Shown piece after piece: positions 19,967 to 29,451 of a stretch of 64,000 nt of DNA. Source of the DNA: Candidatus Binatia bacterium. GTDB lineage: Bacteria > Desulfobacterota > Binatia > UBA12015. The notes under the pieces were generated by a model. The model saw only the letters and a list, made by a program, of their open reading frames with translations, made no database searches and was not told the origin of the DNA. Location: positions 186,001-250,000 of the forward strand of contig JAQWJE010000039.1 in assembly GCA_029248525.1 (NCBI GenBank). Reading direction: 5' to 3'. Numbering within the stretch: the stretch's first letter is position 1; each line of letters starts with the position of its first letter. The position numbers and the translations under genes were made by a program.

Positions 19967-21783
19967 GTGCAAGTCCCGACGGAAGCCGATACGTCGTTGG
20001 CATCGACCTCGGTACCACCAATTCCGGAGTTGCCTGGATCGACCTAGAGAATATTTCGGTCGGTGTCGAGATGTTGGCGATCCCGCAAGTGGTTGCGGCC
20101 GGGTCGGTCGAGGCCCTCACTTCGCTTCCTTCCTGTCTCTATCTTCCCCGGCGTGATGAGCAGGAAATTGGTTCGCTGCAATCACCGTGGGGCCCGACAC
20201 CTCCAGGCGTCGCCGGTACCTTCGCTCTGCGGCGATCGGGGGCAAATCCGGATCAGGTGATTCATTCGGCGAAGTCCTGGCTTTGCCATCAGGCCGGTTT
20301 TGCCGGTGAACCTCTGCTCCCCGAAGGCGTTGGCGAGGAGTTCGTGCGAATTTCGGCGCTGGAGGCGAGTACGGCGTACCTGCGGCATTTGCGGGAGGCA
20401 TGGGATTGGCAGATGGCCGGCAAGGATGCGGGCCTTCGTCTGGAACATCAAGATGTCGTGCTGACGGTGCCGGCTTCGTTTGATGCAGCCGCGCGAGAGC
20501 AGACAATCGCGGCTGCTCGCGACGCGGGCATCCAGAATCCGCAATTGCTCGAAGAGCCTCAGGCAGCGGTGTATCACTGGGCAGGACTGGATGGAGCCCG
20601 ATTACGGGAGAATCTGGTTCTGGGCGACTCCGTGCTCGTATGTGACGTAGGGGGCGGGACGACCGACTTCAGCTTGCTCGTTGTTGACGAGCAGGATGGC
20701 GAACTTCATCTTGAGCGGGTCGCGGTGGGCGACCATCTTCTGCTGGGCGGGGATAATATGGATCTCGCGCTCGCGTTTGATGTGCGTCAGAAATTGGCGA
20801 AGGAAGGTACCCGTCTGGACCCGCAACAGTTCCGCTCACTGGTGGCATCGTGTCGCGAGGGGAAAGAAAGTCTTCTCGCGGAGGGCGGACCCGACGAGTT
20901 CCCGCTCACCGTGCTCGCTCGGTCTCGGAAGCTTTTGGGTGGGACGATTCGCGCCACGCTGCTTCGAGCCGATATGGAGCGATTGTTGCTGGGCGGGTTT
21001 TTTGCGGAGGTCCCGGCGAATCATGAGTCGAGCCCTCAGGATCAGGAGGGGCTCCAGGAAATAGGGCTTCCTTTTGCTCGGGACCCCTCGATCACGGCTC
21101 ATCTGGCGACCTTCCTCCGAAATCATGGTCATCAGCTCGAAGGCGCCAGCGGCCCAACCTGCCTGCTTCTGAATGGCGGGGTGCTCGCGGCACCCCCGAT
21201 CGTCGGCAGGTTGGAGTCGGTTTTGGGCAAATGGGCGGCGGAAAAGGGTGGGACTCCGCCGCGGCTTCTGCAAGGCGCAAATTTGGCGGAAGGTGTCGCA
21301 CGTGGCGCTGCGGTCTTCGGGGCGGCGCGTCGCGGGGAGGGTCTGCGAATCCGCAGCGGCGCTGCGCGCTCGTATTATATCGGCATGGCGAGTTCCATGC
21401 CGGCGGTGCCGGGGCAGGCTCCGGCGCAGAGAAGTATCTGCGTGGTTCCCTTCGGACTCGAGGAGGGAAGTTCGGTCGTGATCCCCGGGATGCAATTGGG
21501 ACTTTTGCTTGGCGCCCATGCGGAGTTCCGGCTCTATGCCTCCTCGACTCGCAATGACGACTGCGCCGGAACGCTGCTCGATGAGTTTGAAACCGAGGAA
21601 CTCGACGAGCTGGCGCCGTTGGGCGTTGAGCTATCCGGGGTGGCCGGCGCTCGCGTGCAGGTCCACATGGAATCGCATTTGACGGAAATCGGTACGCTCG
21701 AAATTTTCTTCGTCGCGGAGGGGGACGGTCGCTGGCAACTGACCTTCGGGGTAAGGGCCGAAGGGGGAGCTGAGCATGGCTGA
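19963..21783 (+). CDS. Divergent Hsp70-family protein 1
   Basis: Protein of 606 residues with an intact actin-like ATPase domain (about 1-450): phosphate-1 loop GIDLGTTNSGVA, VVLTVPASFDAAAREQT, connect region LLEEPQAAVYHW, phosphate-2 loop VCDVGGGTTDFSLL, HLLLGGDNMDLALA and the adenosine motif LLNGGVLAAPPI. About 150 residues follow that look like a beta-sandwich substrate domain with THE-family phrase LTEIGTLEIFF. The alpha-helical lid of DnaK and its EEVD-like tail are missing. There is no DnaJ or GrpE gene nearby. It overlaps both neighbours and is clearly paralogous to the next gene. Confidence 0.85.
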   Translation: MSASPDGSRYVVGIDLGTTNSGVAWIDLENISVGVEMLAIPQVVAAGSVEALTSLPSCLYLPRRDEQEIGSLQSPWGPTPPGVAGTFALRRSGANPDQVIHSAKSWLCHQAGFAGEPLLPEGVGEEFVRISALEASTAYLRHLREAWDWQMAGKDAGLRLEHQDVVLTVPASFDAAAREQTIAAARDAGIQNPQLLEEPQAAVYHWAGLDGARLRENLVLGDSVLVCDVGGGTTDFSLLVVDEQDGELHLERVAVGDHLLLGGDNMDLALAFDVRQKLAKEGTRLDPQQFRSLVASCREGKESLLAEGGPDEFPLTVLARSRKLLGGTIRATLLRADMERLLLGGFFAEVPANHESSPQDQEGLQEIGLPFARDPSITAHLATFLRNHGHQLEGASGPTCLLLNGGVLAAPPIVGRLESVLGKWAAEKGGTPPRLLQGANLAEGVARGAAVFGAARRGEGLRIRSGAARSYYIGMASSMPAVPGQAPAQRSICVVPFGLEEGSSVVIPGMQLGLLLGAHAEFRLYASSTRNDDCAGTLLDEFETEELDELAPLGVELSGVAGARVQVHMESHLTEIGTLEIFFVAEGDGRWQLTFGVRAEGGAEHG

Positions 21784-24514
21784 TTTTGTTGTCGGAATTG
21801 ATTTGGGTACGACCAATTCATCTCTGGCCTTCGCTGATTCGAGTGGTGACTCGCGGCCGCAATCGTTTCAGATTCCGCAATTGGTCAGCGAAGGGGAAGT
21901 TGCGGGTCGTGCGACACTGCCGTCCGCCCTCTACCTCGCCGGCGAGCACGATGTCGCGGCGGAAGCGATTGTGCTGCCTTGGGCGAGTCCGCAGGAGGAG
22001 GTGGTGGGCACTCTGGCGACAGCCTTGGGAACGCGTCAGGCAGGGCGTCTGGTGACCTCGGCCAAGTCCTGGTTGTGTCACGGCGGGGTCGACCGCGAGT
22101 CGGCCATTCTTCCGTGGGGTGCCGATGCAGAGGTCCGCAAGCGGTCTCCCGTGGAGGTTTCTTCTCGATTTCTCGCCCATATGAAGGCGGGCTGGGATGC
22201 CCGGCATCCCGATTCCCCTCTCTCCCGGCAAGATGTGGTTTTGGCGGTTCCGGCATCGTTTGACGAAGTCGCTCGCGAACTCACCGTGCAGGCCGCTTCG
22301 CTCGCCGGGTTGGAAAGAGTCCGCCTTCTCGAGGAACCTCAGGCAGCTCTCTATGCGTGGACCGCCACCCACGAGAACTGGCGAAGCCTTCTCGAAGGTA
22401 TTTCCCTGATCCTTGTGGTGGATGTCGGCGGCGGAACGACCGATTTCTCGTTGGTGGCAGTGCGCACCACCGCCACGGGACGCGGGCTCGAACGCACCTT
22501 CGTCGGAAACCATTTGCTTGTGGGGGGCGACAATATGGATCTGGCGTTGGCGCACGCAATCGTCGGCGATCGACGTTCCGGGCTGGACGCGCCTCGCTGG
22601 CAGCAGCTCACCTTGCAGACACGACTCGCCAAGGAGCGAATCCTCGATGCCAACGATCCCGCCGATTCCGTCGAGATTGCGGTTGCCGGGGGTGGGCGGC
22701 GTCTGCTCGGGAATACCTTGAGAGGCAGTCTGGCCGGTTCCCTCGCCGAGAAGACCCTTCTCGAGGGTTTTTTTCCGCTGGTGGAGGCGGATGCTCGACC
22801 GCTGGAAACCGAGGCAGGCCTGCAGGAGTTTGGCCTTCCGTTTGCGGCAGATCCGGCGATCTCGCGTCATCTGGCGGCCTTTCTGGGTCGCGCCTCTGCT
22901 GCTCTCGGGACCGGAGTGGTCCCCGATGCCGTTCTTTTTAATGGTGGGGCCCTCAAGCCTGAGCCGATCCGGAAACGCCTTTGCGAGCAGCTCCTTCGTT
23001 GGACAGGGCGATCCCCAGTCGAGCTGGCCGATGCCGATCATGACCTTGCGGTCGCTCGAGGGGCCGTCGCGTACGGAAAAGCTCTGCGAGGAAGCGGGAA
23101 CCGGATCTCCGGGGGCTCGGCGCGTTCGTACTTTCTGGGGGTTGCCGGTCGCGAGCCGCCCACGATGGTCTGCCTGGCCAGCCGGGGAATGCAGGAGGGC
23201 GAAGAGGTTGAACTGAGCGAGCCACTCCTCGAGCTCGCCACCAACCAGCATGTGCAATTTCCGCTCTTCGTGTCGACCACAAGGATGGGCGATACACCCG
23301 GAGCGCTGTACCCGCGGGATAGCGACAGCGTTACCGCTCTGCCGCCGCTGGGCAGTCGTCTGCAGTTCGGCAAGTCTCTGGAATCTCGTCCTGTTCCAGT
23401 GAGTTTGCGAGCACTTCTCACAGAAACGGGGACCCTGGAAGTCTGGTGCGAATCGAGGGAAACCACGCATCGCTGGAAATTGTCCTTCGATCTCCGTACC
23501 CAAGCCACGTCGGAGACATGGGCGCCCGAAGGGGGAGAGGAATCCTCTGGTGCCGAAACGGTGTTCGCGCCCGAGGCGCTCGCGAAAGCAGAGACGGTCC
23601 TTGCCCAAGCCTTTGTCGGGGATGCGGATCCGGTCCGGGTGATGGCAAGGCTGGAGGACGTTCTGGGTCTGTCGCGCAGTGGCTGGCCGATGCCCGCATT
23701 GCGCCATTTATGGGATGTTCTCCTCGCGCATGAATCCTTCCGTCGGCGTTCGCCGGAGCACGAATCACGGTGGTTGAACCTTTGTGGCTACCTGCTTCGC
23801 CCAGGCTATGGAGAACTTGGAGACGATCTCCGTTCGGAGAAGGTCTGGCGGCTCTTCAACGAGGGACTCTACTTCCCGAAATCGAGTCAATGCGGTGCCG
23901 AATGGTGGGTTCTCTGGAAGCGGGTCGCCGGGGGGTTGAGTCGGCCGCAGCAAACAGCGCTTTTGCAGGAGTTACGCCCCGTCTTGTTGCCCGGGAATCG
24001 TCGGCGCAAGAACCGGAAGCGCTCCGCAGCCCAGCAATTCCGTGAAATGTGGCAGGTTGCCGGCTCGCTCGAGCGAGTCGGTGTCGGGCCCAAGGGCGAA
24101 GTTTTCGATGGCCTCCTCGGCAAGACGGCCGATTTGCAATCGCTCTCGGACGCAGAGGTCTGGGCGCTGGGTCGGATGGGGGCTCGCGAACTCGTTTATG
24201 GTCCAGCGGATACTGTTCTTCCGCCCGCACGGGTGGCCGAAGTCTTGCGGGCGTTCCTGAACTGCCCCGGAGATCTTTCTCCGTCGCAGGCCTTGGCCGT
24301 CGCCCAGATGGCACGTCGTTCGGGTGACCGCGCAAGAGACCTCGAGGAGGATTTACGCGAGGCATGTGCGCAACGCCTTTCCGGGAACGAAAACACCCGC
24401 GAACTCGCGGCGATCGTTCGGACGGTTCAGCCTGCGAGTCCCGAACTCCGAGCCCGCATCGTCGCCGACAGTCTTCCCACCGGCCTTCGCATCGTCCTCG
24501 ATGACAATCCGTAG
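21776..24514 (+). CDS. Divergent Hsp70-family protein 2 with long C-terminal extension (DUF3731-like)
   Basis: Protein of 912 residues. Residues 1-580 parallel the preceding Hsp70 protein: GIDLGTTNSSLAFA, VVLAVPASFDEVAREL, LLEEPQAALYAW, VVDVGGGTTDFSLV, LLVGGDNMDLALA, LFNGGALKPEPI and LTETGTLEVWC. Residues 580-912 form an extra, mainly helical region (for example YLLRPGYGELGDDLRSEKVW, then a basic NRRRKNRKRSAAQQF) resembling what is annotated as DUF3731 in such operons; my recollection of that name is moderate. The gene overlaps the previous one by 8 bases. The pair probably works as a hetero-complex (inference). Confidence 0.82.
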   Translation: MADFVVGIDLGTTNSSLAFADSSGDSRPQSFQIPQLVSEGEVAGRATLPSALYLAGEHDVAAEAIVLPWASPQEEVVGTLATALGTRQAGRLVTSAKSWLCHGGVDRESAILPWGADAEVRKRSPVEVSSRFLAHMKAGWDARHPDSPLSRQDVVLAVPASFDEVARELTVQAASLAGLERVRLLEEPQAALYAWTATHENWRSLLEGISLILVVDVGGGTTDFSLVAVRTTATGRGLERTFVGNHLLVGGDNMDLALAHAIVGDRRSGLDAPRWQQLTLQTRLAKERILDANDPADSVEIAVAGGGRRLLGNTLRGSLAGSLAEKTLLEGFFPLVEADARPLETEAGLQEFGLPFAADPAISRHLAAFLGRASAALGTGVVPDAVLFNGGALKPEPIRKRLCEQLLRWTGRSPVELADADHDLAVARGAVAYGKALRGSGNRISGGSARSYFLGVAGREPPTMVCLASRGMQEGEEVELSEPLLELATNQHVQFPLFVSTTRMGDTPGALYPRDSDSVTALPPLGSRLQFGKSLESRPVPVSLRALLTETGTLEVWCESRETTHRWKLSFDLRTQATSETWAPEGGEESSGAETVFAPEALAKAETVLAQAFVGDADPVRVMARLEDVLGLSRSGWPMPALRHLWDVLLAHESFRRRSPEHESRWLNLCGYLLRPGYGELGDDLRSEKVWRLFNEGLYFPKSSQCGAEWWVLWKRVAGGLSRPQQTALLQELRPVLLPGNRRRKNRKRSAAQQFREMWQVAGSLERVGVGPKGEVFDGLLGKTADLQSLSDAEVWALGRMGARELVYGPADTVLPPARVAEVLRAFLNCPGDLSPSQALAVAQMARRSGDRARDLEEDLREACAQRLSGNENTRELAAIVRTVQPASPELRARIVADSLPTGLRIVLDDNP

Positions 24515-24553
24515 GTGATTGGATGGTCCGAGCCGAACCATCAAGCTCAATCG

Positions 24554-24931
24554 ATGGCCAACCGGGGGGGAAATCAGCGTCAACGATACGGACGAGATGG
24601 AGAGTCCGCAGCGGCAGCCTATCTGGAAACGCTTGGCTACGATCTTCTCGAGCGGAACGTCCAATGCGGTCGATGGGAGCTGGACCTCATCGCGCGGACC
24701 GGATCAACTCTGGTTTTTGTCGAGGTTCGTTCTCGGTCGACGTCTCGATATGGGTGTCCTTCCGAGACGGTAGGCACTCGCAAGCAGGCGCATATCGTCA
24801 ACGCGGCCTCCTTATGGCTGCGGGGCCGGCGTCTGGCGGGCCCGGTTCGATTCGATGTGATCGCGGTCAACTGGGAGGCAGGCCGGCCTTTTTGTCGGCA
24901 TTTTCCGGACGCATTTCGCAGTACCTTCTAG
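24554..24931 (+). CDS. YraN/UPF0102 family nuclease-like protein
   Basis: Protein of about 125 residues from ATG 24554, matching the family's usual size; a GTG at 24515 immediately after the previous stop would add 13. The endonuclease-like core is visible: GRDGESAAAAYLETLGYDLLERN, WELDLIARTGSTLVFVEVRSR, with acidic E/D and ExK-like residues, and RFDVIAV. UPF0102 proteins resemble Holliday-junction resolvases and restriction enzymes; activity has rarely been tested. It lies in the operon between the Hsp70 pair and serS. Confidence 0.83.
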   Translation: MANRGGNQRQRYGRDGESAAAAYLETLGYDLLERNVQCGRWELDLIARTGSTLVFVEVRSRSTSRYGCPSETVGTRKQAHIVNAASLWLRGRRLAGPVRFDVIAVNWEAGRPFCRHFPDAFRSTF

Positions 24932-24976
24932 CCCGAGTTTGCGGGGAGCGACTTTCGATTCTACGACAATAGACTG

Positions 24977-26257
24977 ATGCTCGATATTCGAAAGATTCGT
25001 GAGACCCCGGACCTCTGCCGGGAGGGTTTGGCCAAGGTGCAGGCCGATCCGTCCCTGATCGACCAGGTACTGGAACTGGATACCCGACGCCGCGAGGCAC
25101 TCCATGGTCTGGAGTCCCGTCGCGCCGAGCGCACCAAGCGCTCCAAGGAGATCGGCAAGCTTCCCCCTGAGGAGCGCAAGGCTGCCGGAGCCTCGGTCAG
25201 CTCACTGGCCGCAGAGATCGCCGATCTTGAAAAAGTGGTCGACGAAGCCACTACGGCCTTCAGGAATTTGATGCTGGAGATCCCGAACTTGCCGCACCCG
25301 GCGGTTCCCGAGGGTGCCCACGACGCCGACAACGTCGTGCTCCGCACCGAGGGAACGCCGGTGTCTTTTTCGTTTACAGCCAAGCCTCATTGGGAAATTG
25401 GCCCGGCGCTCGGGGCGATTGATTTCGAGCGAGGCGTGAAGATCTCGGGATCTCGCTTCTACGTGCTGACCGGGCCCGGCGCGCGCCTGCAGAGAGCCCT
25501 GATCAGTTTCATGCTGGACGTCCATACGCGGGAACACGACTATGTCGAGATTTACCCGCCGGCGATGGTCAAGGAGCATTGCCTCGTCGGGACAGGCAAT
25601 CTGCCGAAGTTTGCAGAGCATCTCTATCGGGATATCGAGGGTGAGCATTGGTGGGTGCCGACGGCTGAAGTCCCGGTGACGAACCTGTACCGCGATGAAG
25701 TTCTTCCCGAGGCTGATCTGCCGGTCCGGCACGTCGCGTATTCACCATGCTTTCGCCGCGAGAAAATGTCGGCAGGTCGCGACGTGCGCGGGATAAAACG
25801 AGGCCACCAATTCGACAAGGTCGAGATGGTGAAGTTTGTGCATCCCGAGCATTCCGACGCGGAGCTGGAGAGTCTTCTGGGCGATGCCGAGGACATCTGC
25901 AAGCGCCTGGGCCTGACCTATCGTGTCATTCAGATGTGCACGGGGGACCTCAGCTTCGTCGCAGCGATCAAGTTCGATATCGATGTATGGGCACCGGGCA
26001 GTGAGGAGTGGCTTGAGGTCAGCTCTTGCGCGAATTTCGGAGATTTCCAGGCCCGCCGTGCCAACCTTCGTTTCCGGCCAGAGGCTGGGGGCAAGCCGGA
26101 CTTCCTGCATACCCTGAACGGTTCCGGTCTGGCGCTGCCAAGAATCATGATCGCGATTCTCGAGACCTACCAGCAAGAGGACGGGAGTGTCGTCGTGCCG
26201 GAGGTCCTGCGTCCCTATCTGGGCGGTGAGAGTCTCCTGACGGTGAAGGGCGAATAA
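24977..26257 (+). CDS. serS: Seryl-tRNA synthetase
   Basis: Protein of 426 residues, class II. The N-terminal coiled-coil tRNA-binding arm covers about residues 30-100. Catalytic motif 2 is HVAYSPCFRREKMSAGRDVRGIKRGHQFDKVE, and motif 3 is GSGLALPRIMIAILETYQ. It charges tRNA-Ser and tRNA-Sec. The stop TAA shares its last A with the ATG of the ETF gene (TAATG), so the two are coupled. Confidence 0.97.
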   Translation: MLDIRKIRETPDLCREGLAKVQADPSLIDQVLELDTRRREALHGLESRRAERTKRSKEIGKLPPEERKAAGASVSSLAAEIADLEKVVDEATTAFRNLMLEIPNLPHPAVPEGAHDADNVVLRTEGTPVSFSFTAKPHWEIGPALGAIDFERGVKISGSRFYVLTGPGARLQRALISFMLDVHTREHDYVEIYPPAMVKEHCLVGTGNLPKFAEHLYRDIEGEHWWVPTAEVPVTNLYRDEVLPEADLPVRHVAYSPCFRREKMSAGRDVRGIKRGHQFDKVEMVKFVHPEHSDAELESLLGDAEDICKRLGLTYRVIQMCTGDLSFVAAIKFDIDVWAPGSEEWLEVSSCANFGDFQARRANLRFRPEAGGKPDFLHTLNGSGLALPRIMIAILETYQQEDGSVVVPEVLRPYLGGESLLTVKGE

Positions 26258-28143
26258 TGGACACTACCGTGGGCCCCCGTATTCTGGTGCTCGTGAAGCA
26301 GGTTCCCGAGGTCACCGAGCAAAGCCTCGATCCCGAGACCGGACGTTTGCGGCGCGAGGGCGTGGACCTTCTGATGAACCCTTTCGATCGACGCGCCGCA
26401 CTGGAGGCCTGTCGTTTGCGCGAGGATGCCGGCGGCGGTTGGGTTTGTGCTGTGACCATGGGGCCACCGCAGGCCGAGTCGATCCTGCGCGAATGTCTGG
26501 CTCTTGGCTTCGACGAGGCGTTTCACCTTTGCGACCCCGGTTTTGGGGGCGCGGATACTCTCGCCACGGCGCGGGCTCTGGCAGACTTGATCGAGCCTAT
26601 GCGACCGGACCTCATTCTCGCCGGGCGCTACAGTATTGACGCCGAAACGGGACAGGTGCCTTCCGAAGTAGCGGCCTTTATCGGTGCGGCGCATTTGCCC
26701 GGGGCACGACGACTCGAACTCAAGCCGGATCCCGAACAAACCCGGGGCTTTATCGCTGTCGCGGAATGCGAAGGCGATGATGGTGCGGTGACGGGTGAAG
26801 CACTGTGTCCGGTTGTCGTGACTTGCACGGATCGCTGGAAGACACGCATGCCCCGAAGATTGCCCGACGAGGATCGGGAGAAGAATGCCCCGGTCGATCG
26901 CCGCGGTGTCAGTGACCTGGCGGGTCCGGCCGAGGTTTATGGGAGCGCCGGGTCTCCGACATGGGTGGAAGATGTTCGCATGGTCCCGCTGGCGAGGGCG
27001 CAACGAACAAGAAATGCCGAGGGTGACCCGGAAGGTGCGGCGGAAGATATTCTGGATCTGGTGCGGGAGAAGTTGTCGCATGCCGAGTCGCGCGCAGGCG
27101 TTCCCAAGGTCGCCCATCTGTCCCTGCCGGTCGGGCCCGGTGGAATTGTCGTCGTTGGGGAATTGGACCCGGAAGGACAGATCCGGCCCGTGACCTTCGA
27201 GCTGCTCGCCGCGGCTGATCGGCTGGCCAGTCACCTCAAGGCCTCGGTCGCCGTTTTTCTTTTGGGCCCGGCGTGGGGACGGCAGCCTGACTGGCGCGAT
27301 GGCACTGCCTGGAGCGAAGAGATCCGTGCCGAGCTCGGTCACTTCGGCGCCGACTACTGGATTCGACCGGAAGAGAGTTCCGGGACCGCACTTGGTGCCA
27401 TCGGGGTGCTCGAGAGTGCGATCGAGGAAATCCAGCCGGCAATCGCACTGGGGCCCGCGACCTCCCTGGGGCGCGATCAATTGCCTCATTTGGCCGCACG
27501 TCTGGGCCTCGGATTGACCGGCGACGCGATTGGCGTCGAGATGGACCCGAGCCATGGCTTGCTCGCCCTCAAGCCGGCCTTCGGGGGGCAATTGGTCGCA
27601 CCGATCGCCTCCCGGACTTTACCGGCATTCGCGACCCTGCGGGCAGGGGTTCTCGACAGGAGCGAACCCGACCGAAATCGCGCTCCGGCAGAGATCCTCG
27701 AGTTCGGGGACGAAGAGACGCTGATGGAGCCCCATTGGCACGATTTCGTTCGCGAAACAGAGTTGGGTGGGGTCGATCTGGATCAGGCTTCGCTGGTGAT
27801 TTGCGCGGGCTTCGGTCTCGGTGGGGACGAACATATGGCCAAGGTCACCAGGCTCGCAGAGAAGCTCGGGGGGGTCGTTTGCGGGACGCGGCGAGTCTGT
27901 GATCTGGGTTGGTTGCCGCGTCAGGCTCAGGTGGGATTGTCCGGGCGCTATATTGGTCCCCACGTTTACCTCGGGCTCGGGGTTCGGGGTTCCTTCAATC
28001 ATACGGTCGGGATCCGGCGGGCTGGAACGGTCATCGGAGTCAATAATAACCCGAAGGCGGAAATCTTTGCGGCCTCGGACCTTGGGGTACTCGGCGACGC
28101 CCCGGCGATGCTCGAAGCGTTGCTGGCGGTAGCTCGCGGCTAG
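26257..28143 (+). CDS. Single-chain electron transfer flavoprotein (EtfB-EtfA fusion)
   Basis: Protein of 628 residues that carries a complete beta-subunit-like half followed by an alpha-subunit-like half. Residues 1-260 show the EtfB start [29 protein letters not shown] and [15 protein letters not shown]. Residues about 310-628 show EtfA features, including the FAD-binding end [16 protein letters not shown], then [20 protein letters not shown] and [15 protein letters not shown] carries electrons from acyl-CoA dehydrogenases to ETF:quinone oxidoreductase; Mcd at 4.3 kb is a possible client. Separate etfB and etfA genes are the rule, so the fusion is unusual. It has no frameshift, so the fused frame is continuous as read. 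Confidence 0.85.
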   Translation: MDTTVGPRILVLVKQVPEVTEQSLDPETGRLRREGVDLLMNPFDRRAALEACRLREDAGGGWVCAVTMGPPQAESILRECLALGFDEAFHLCDPGFGGADTLATARALADLIEPMRPDLILAGRYSIDAETGQVPSEVAAFIGAAHLPGARRLELKPDPEQTRGFIAVAECEGDDGAVTGEALCPVVVTCTDRWKTRMPRRLPDEDREKNAPVDRRGVSDLAGPAEVYGSAGSPTWVEDVRMVPLARAQRTRNAEGDPEGAAEDILDLVREKLSHAESRAGVPKVAHLSLPVGPGGIVVVGELDPEGQIRPVTFELLAAADRLASHLKASVAVFLLGPAWGRQPDWRDGTAWSEEIRAELGHFGADYWIRPEESSGTALGAIGVLESAIEEIQPAIALGPATSLGRDQLPHLAARLGLGLTGDAIGVEMDPSHGLLALKPAFGGQLVAPIASRTLPAFATLRAGVLDRSEPDRNRAPAEILEFGDEETLMEPHWHDFVRETELGGVDLDQASLVICAGFGLGGDEHMAKVTRLAEKLGGVVCGTRRVCDLGWLPRQAQVGLSGRYIGPHVYLGLGVRGSFNHTVGIRRAGTVIGVNNNPKAEIFAASDLGVLGDAPAMLEALLAVARG

Positions 28144-28754
28144 TCCAGAATCGCTTTTTCGCGAACCTCGCCAGCTTCCGTCATTTGGTAAACCAGCGGA
28201 ATTCCGGTGCCGATATTTACCTCGAGGATCTCCTCGGGTGTCAGCCCCTCCAATTCCATCACAATCGCTCGCAGGCTATTTCCATGAGCCGCGACAAGCA
28301 CATCCTCGCCCTTGCGAATCGCCCCGAGTACGGTTTCTCGAAACCAGGGCAGGGTTCGGGCGGCGGTGTCCTTGAGGCTCTCTCCGTTTGGTGGGGGAAT
28401 ATCGAAGCTGCGACGCCAGATATGGACCTGCTCGTCGCCGTATTTTTTGGCCGTCTCACCTTTGTCGAGTCCCTGCAGGTCGCCGTAATGCCTCTCGTTG
28501 AGCGCCTCGTGTCTGATGACGCTCATGTCGGGCGTCCCCATTTCCTCGAGAGCCAGAGCGAGCGTGATTTGAGCTCGTTGGAGGTTCGATGTGAAGCACT
28601 GGTCGAAGCTGATTTTCTCGGCCAGCATCCGCGCACCGGCGCGTTGCGCTTCGGTGCGACCGAGTTCGGTAAGAGGCACGTCCTCCCACCCGGTGAAGCG
28701 GTTGTCGAGGTTCCATTGGGACTGACCGTGGCGAAGAAGAACTAAACAGGGCAA
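28140..28754 (-). CDS. gpmA: 2,3-bisphosphoglycerate-dependent phosphoglycerate mutase
   Basis: Protein of 204 residues of the histidine phosphatase superfamily. The phosphohistidine motif is [20 protein letters not shown], Glu lies in [13 protein letters not shown], and the second catalytic His is in AAHGNSLRA. The short length resembles the compact GpmA forms of some proteobacteria rather than the 250-residue E. coli enzyme. It interconverts 3- and 2-phosphoglycerate. The start appears to be TTG at 28754 with AAAGG upstream. It overlaps the convergent ETF gene by 4 bases. Confidence 0.9.
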   Translation of the reverse strand: MPCLVLLRHGQSQWNLDNRFTGWEDVPLTELGRTEAQRAGARMLAEKISFDQCFTSNLQRAQITLALALEEMGTPDMSVIRHEALNERHYGDLQGLDKGETAKKYGDEQVHIWRRSFDIPPPNGESLKDTAARTLPWFRETVLGAIRKGEDVLVAAHGNSLRAIVMELEGLTPEEILEVNIGTGIPLVYQMTEAGEVREKAILD

Positions 28755-28802
28755 TTTAATGGGCCTTTCGGGTAATCGCAGACTTCGATTGATCTCGGGG
28801 CA

Positions 28803-29126
28803 TCAGCCCGTGAGGGGCCGTTCTGGTTCGCCTATGCAATAAGCACAGCGACACAGGGAGCGTAATTCGGTCAGGAGATACCAGGTCTCGTGGTCATCGG
28901 ACCATTTCAGGTGGAGGTTCTGATCGCCGACGAGTTCCACTCCGGCTATGGCGATGTCGGCTGAACCCGGGGGCCGTTCTTCCGCGCGGACAGCCTCGCA
29001 GGTGTCGCAAGGGCAATGGGCGCGAAGATGACGCAGGGGCAAGATGGACTCGTGTCCGTCCGTCCAGTTCAAATTGAGCGCGTAGTGGCCCATTTCACCC
29101 AGCGATCGCAAACCCAGAGTGCTCAT
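28803..29126 (-). CDS. DUF971 (GBBH-like N-terminal domain) protein
   Basis: Protein of 107 residues consisting of the DUF971 domain alone, the small module also found at the N-terminus of gamma-butyrobetaine hydroxylase. Two Cys pairs stand out: CPCDTC near residue 40 and CRCAYC near residue 94, a likely metal or cluster site. The stand-alone form commonly accompanies Fe-S genes such as mrp, but here it follows tatA, overlapping it by four bases (ATGA). Role unknown; a link to Fe-S maturation is a guess from known contexts. Confidence 0.8.
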   Translation of the reverse strand: MSTLGLRSLGEMGHYALNLNWTDGHESILPLRHLRAHCPCDTCEAVRAEERPPGSADIAIAGVELVGDQNLHLKWSDDHETWYLLTELRSLCRCAYCIGEPERPLTG

Positions 29127-29404
29127 GATTCGTTTTTCTCGCTCTTTGCTTGGACCGTTGACTCGTCGGTCGTTACGGTGTCGGATGCCTCGGGATGGAA
29201 CTCGGGGTGGCCCTCAGGGTTGCGAGTGGCAGGTTCCGGGGCGGCTTGAGACTCCTCGGAATCGCTCCTCTGATCGAGCGCTTCTCGGAAGTCCTTGAGG
29301 GATCGACCGACAAAGGTACCCAATTCGGGCAGTTTTCTCGGCCCAAAAATAAATAGAACCACGACGAGAATGACTATGAGCTCCGGTACACCGAGTCCGA
29401 ACAT
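29123..29404 (-). CDS. tatA: Twin-arginine translocase subunit TatA
   Basis: Protein of about 93 residues from ATG 29404: MFGLGVPELIVILVVVLF, then the hinge IFGPRKLPELG and an amphipathic helix, then a polar acidic tail. This is the TatA/TatE layout; TatB usually has a longer helix. It forms the protein-conducting part of the Tat system. tatB and tatC are not in the window. A likely Tat client, the Rieske protein, is encoded at 62.4 kb. It is divergent from murJ, with 47 bases between starts. Confidence 0.9.
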   Translation of the reverse strand: MFGLGVPELIVILVVVLFIFGPRKLPELGTFVGRSLKDFREALDQRSDSEESQAAPEPATRNPEGHPEFHPEASDTVTTDESTVQAKSEKNES

Positions 29405-29451
29405 ATGTAGGATACCACCCCCCCGCGGCCAGACTGTCAAGAGGGCAAGTC

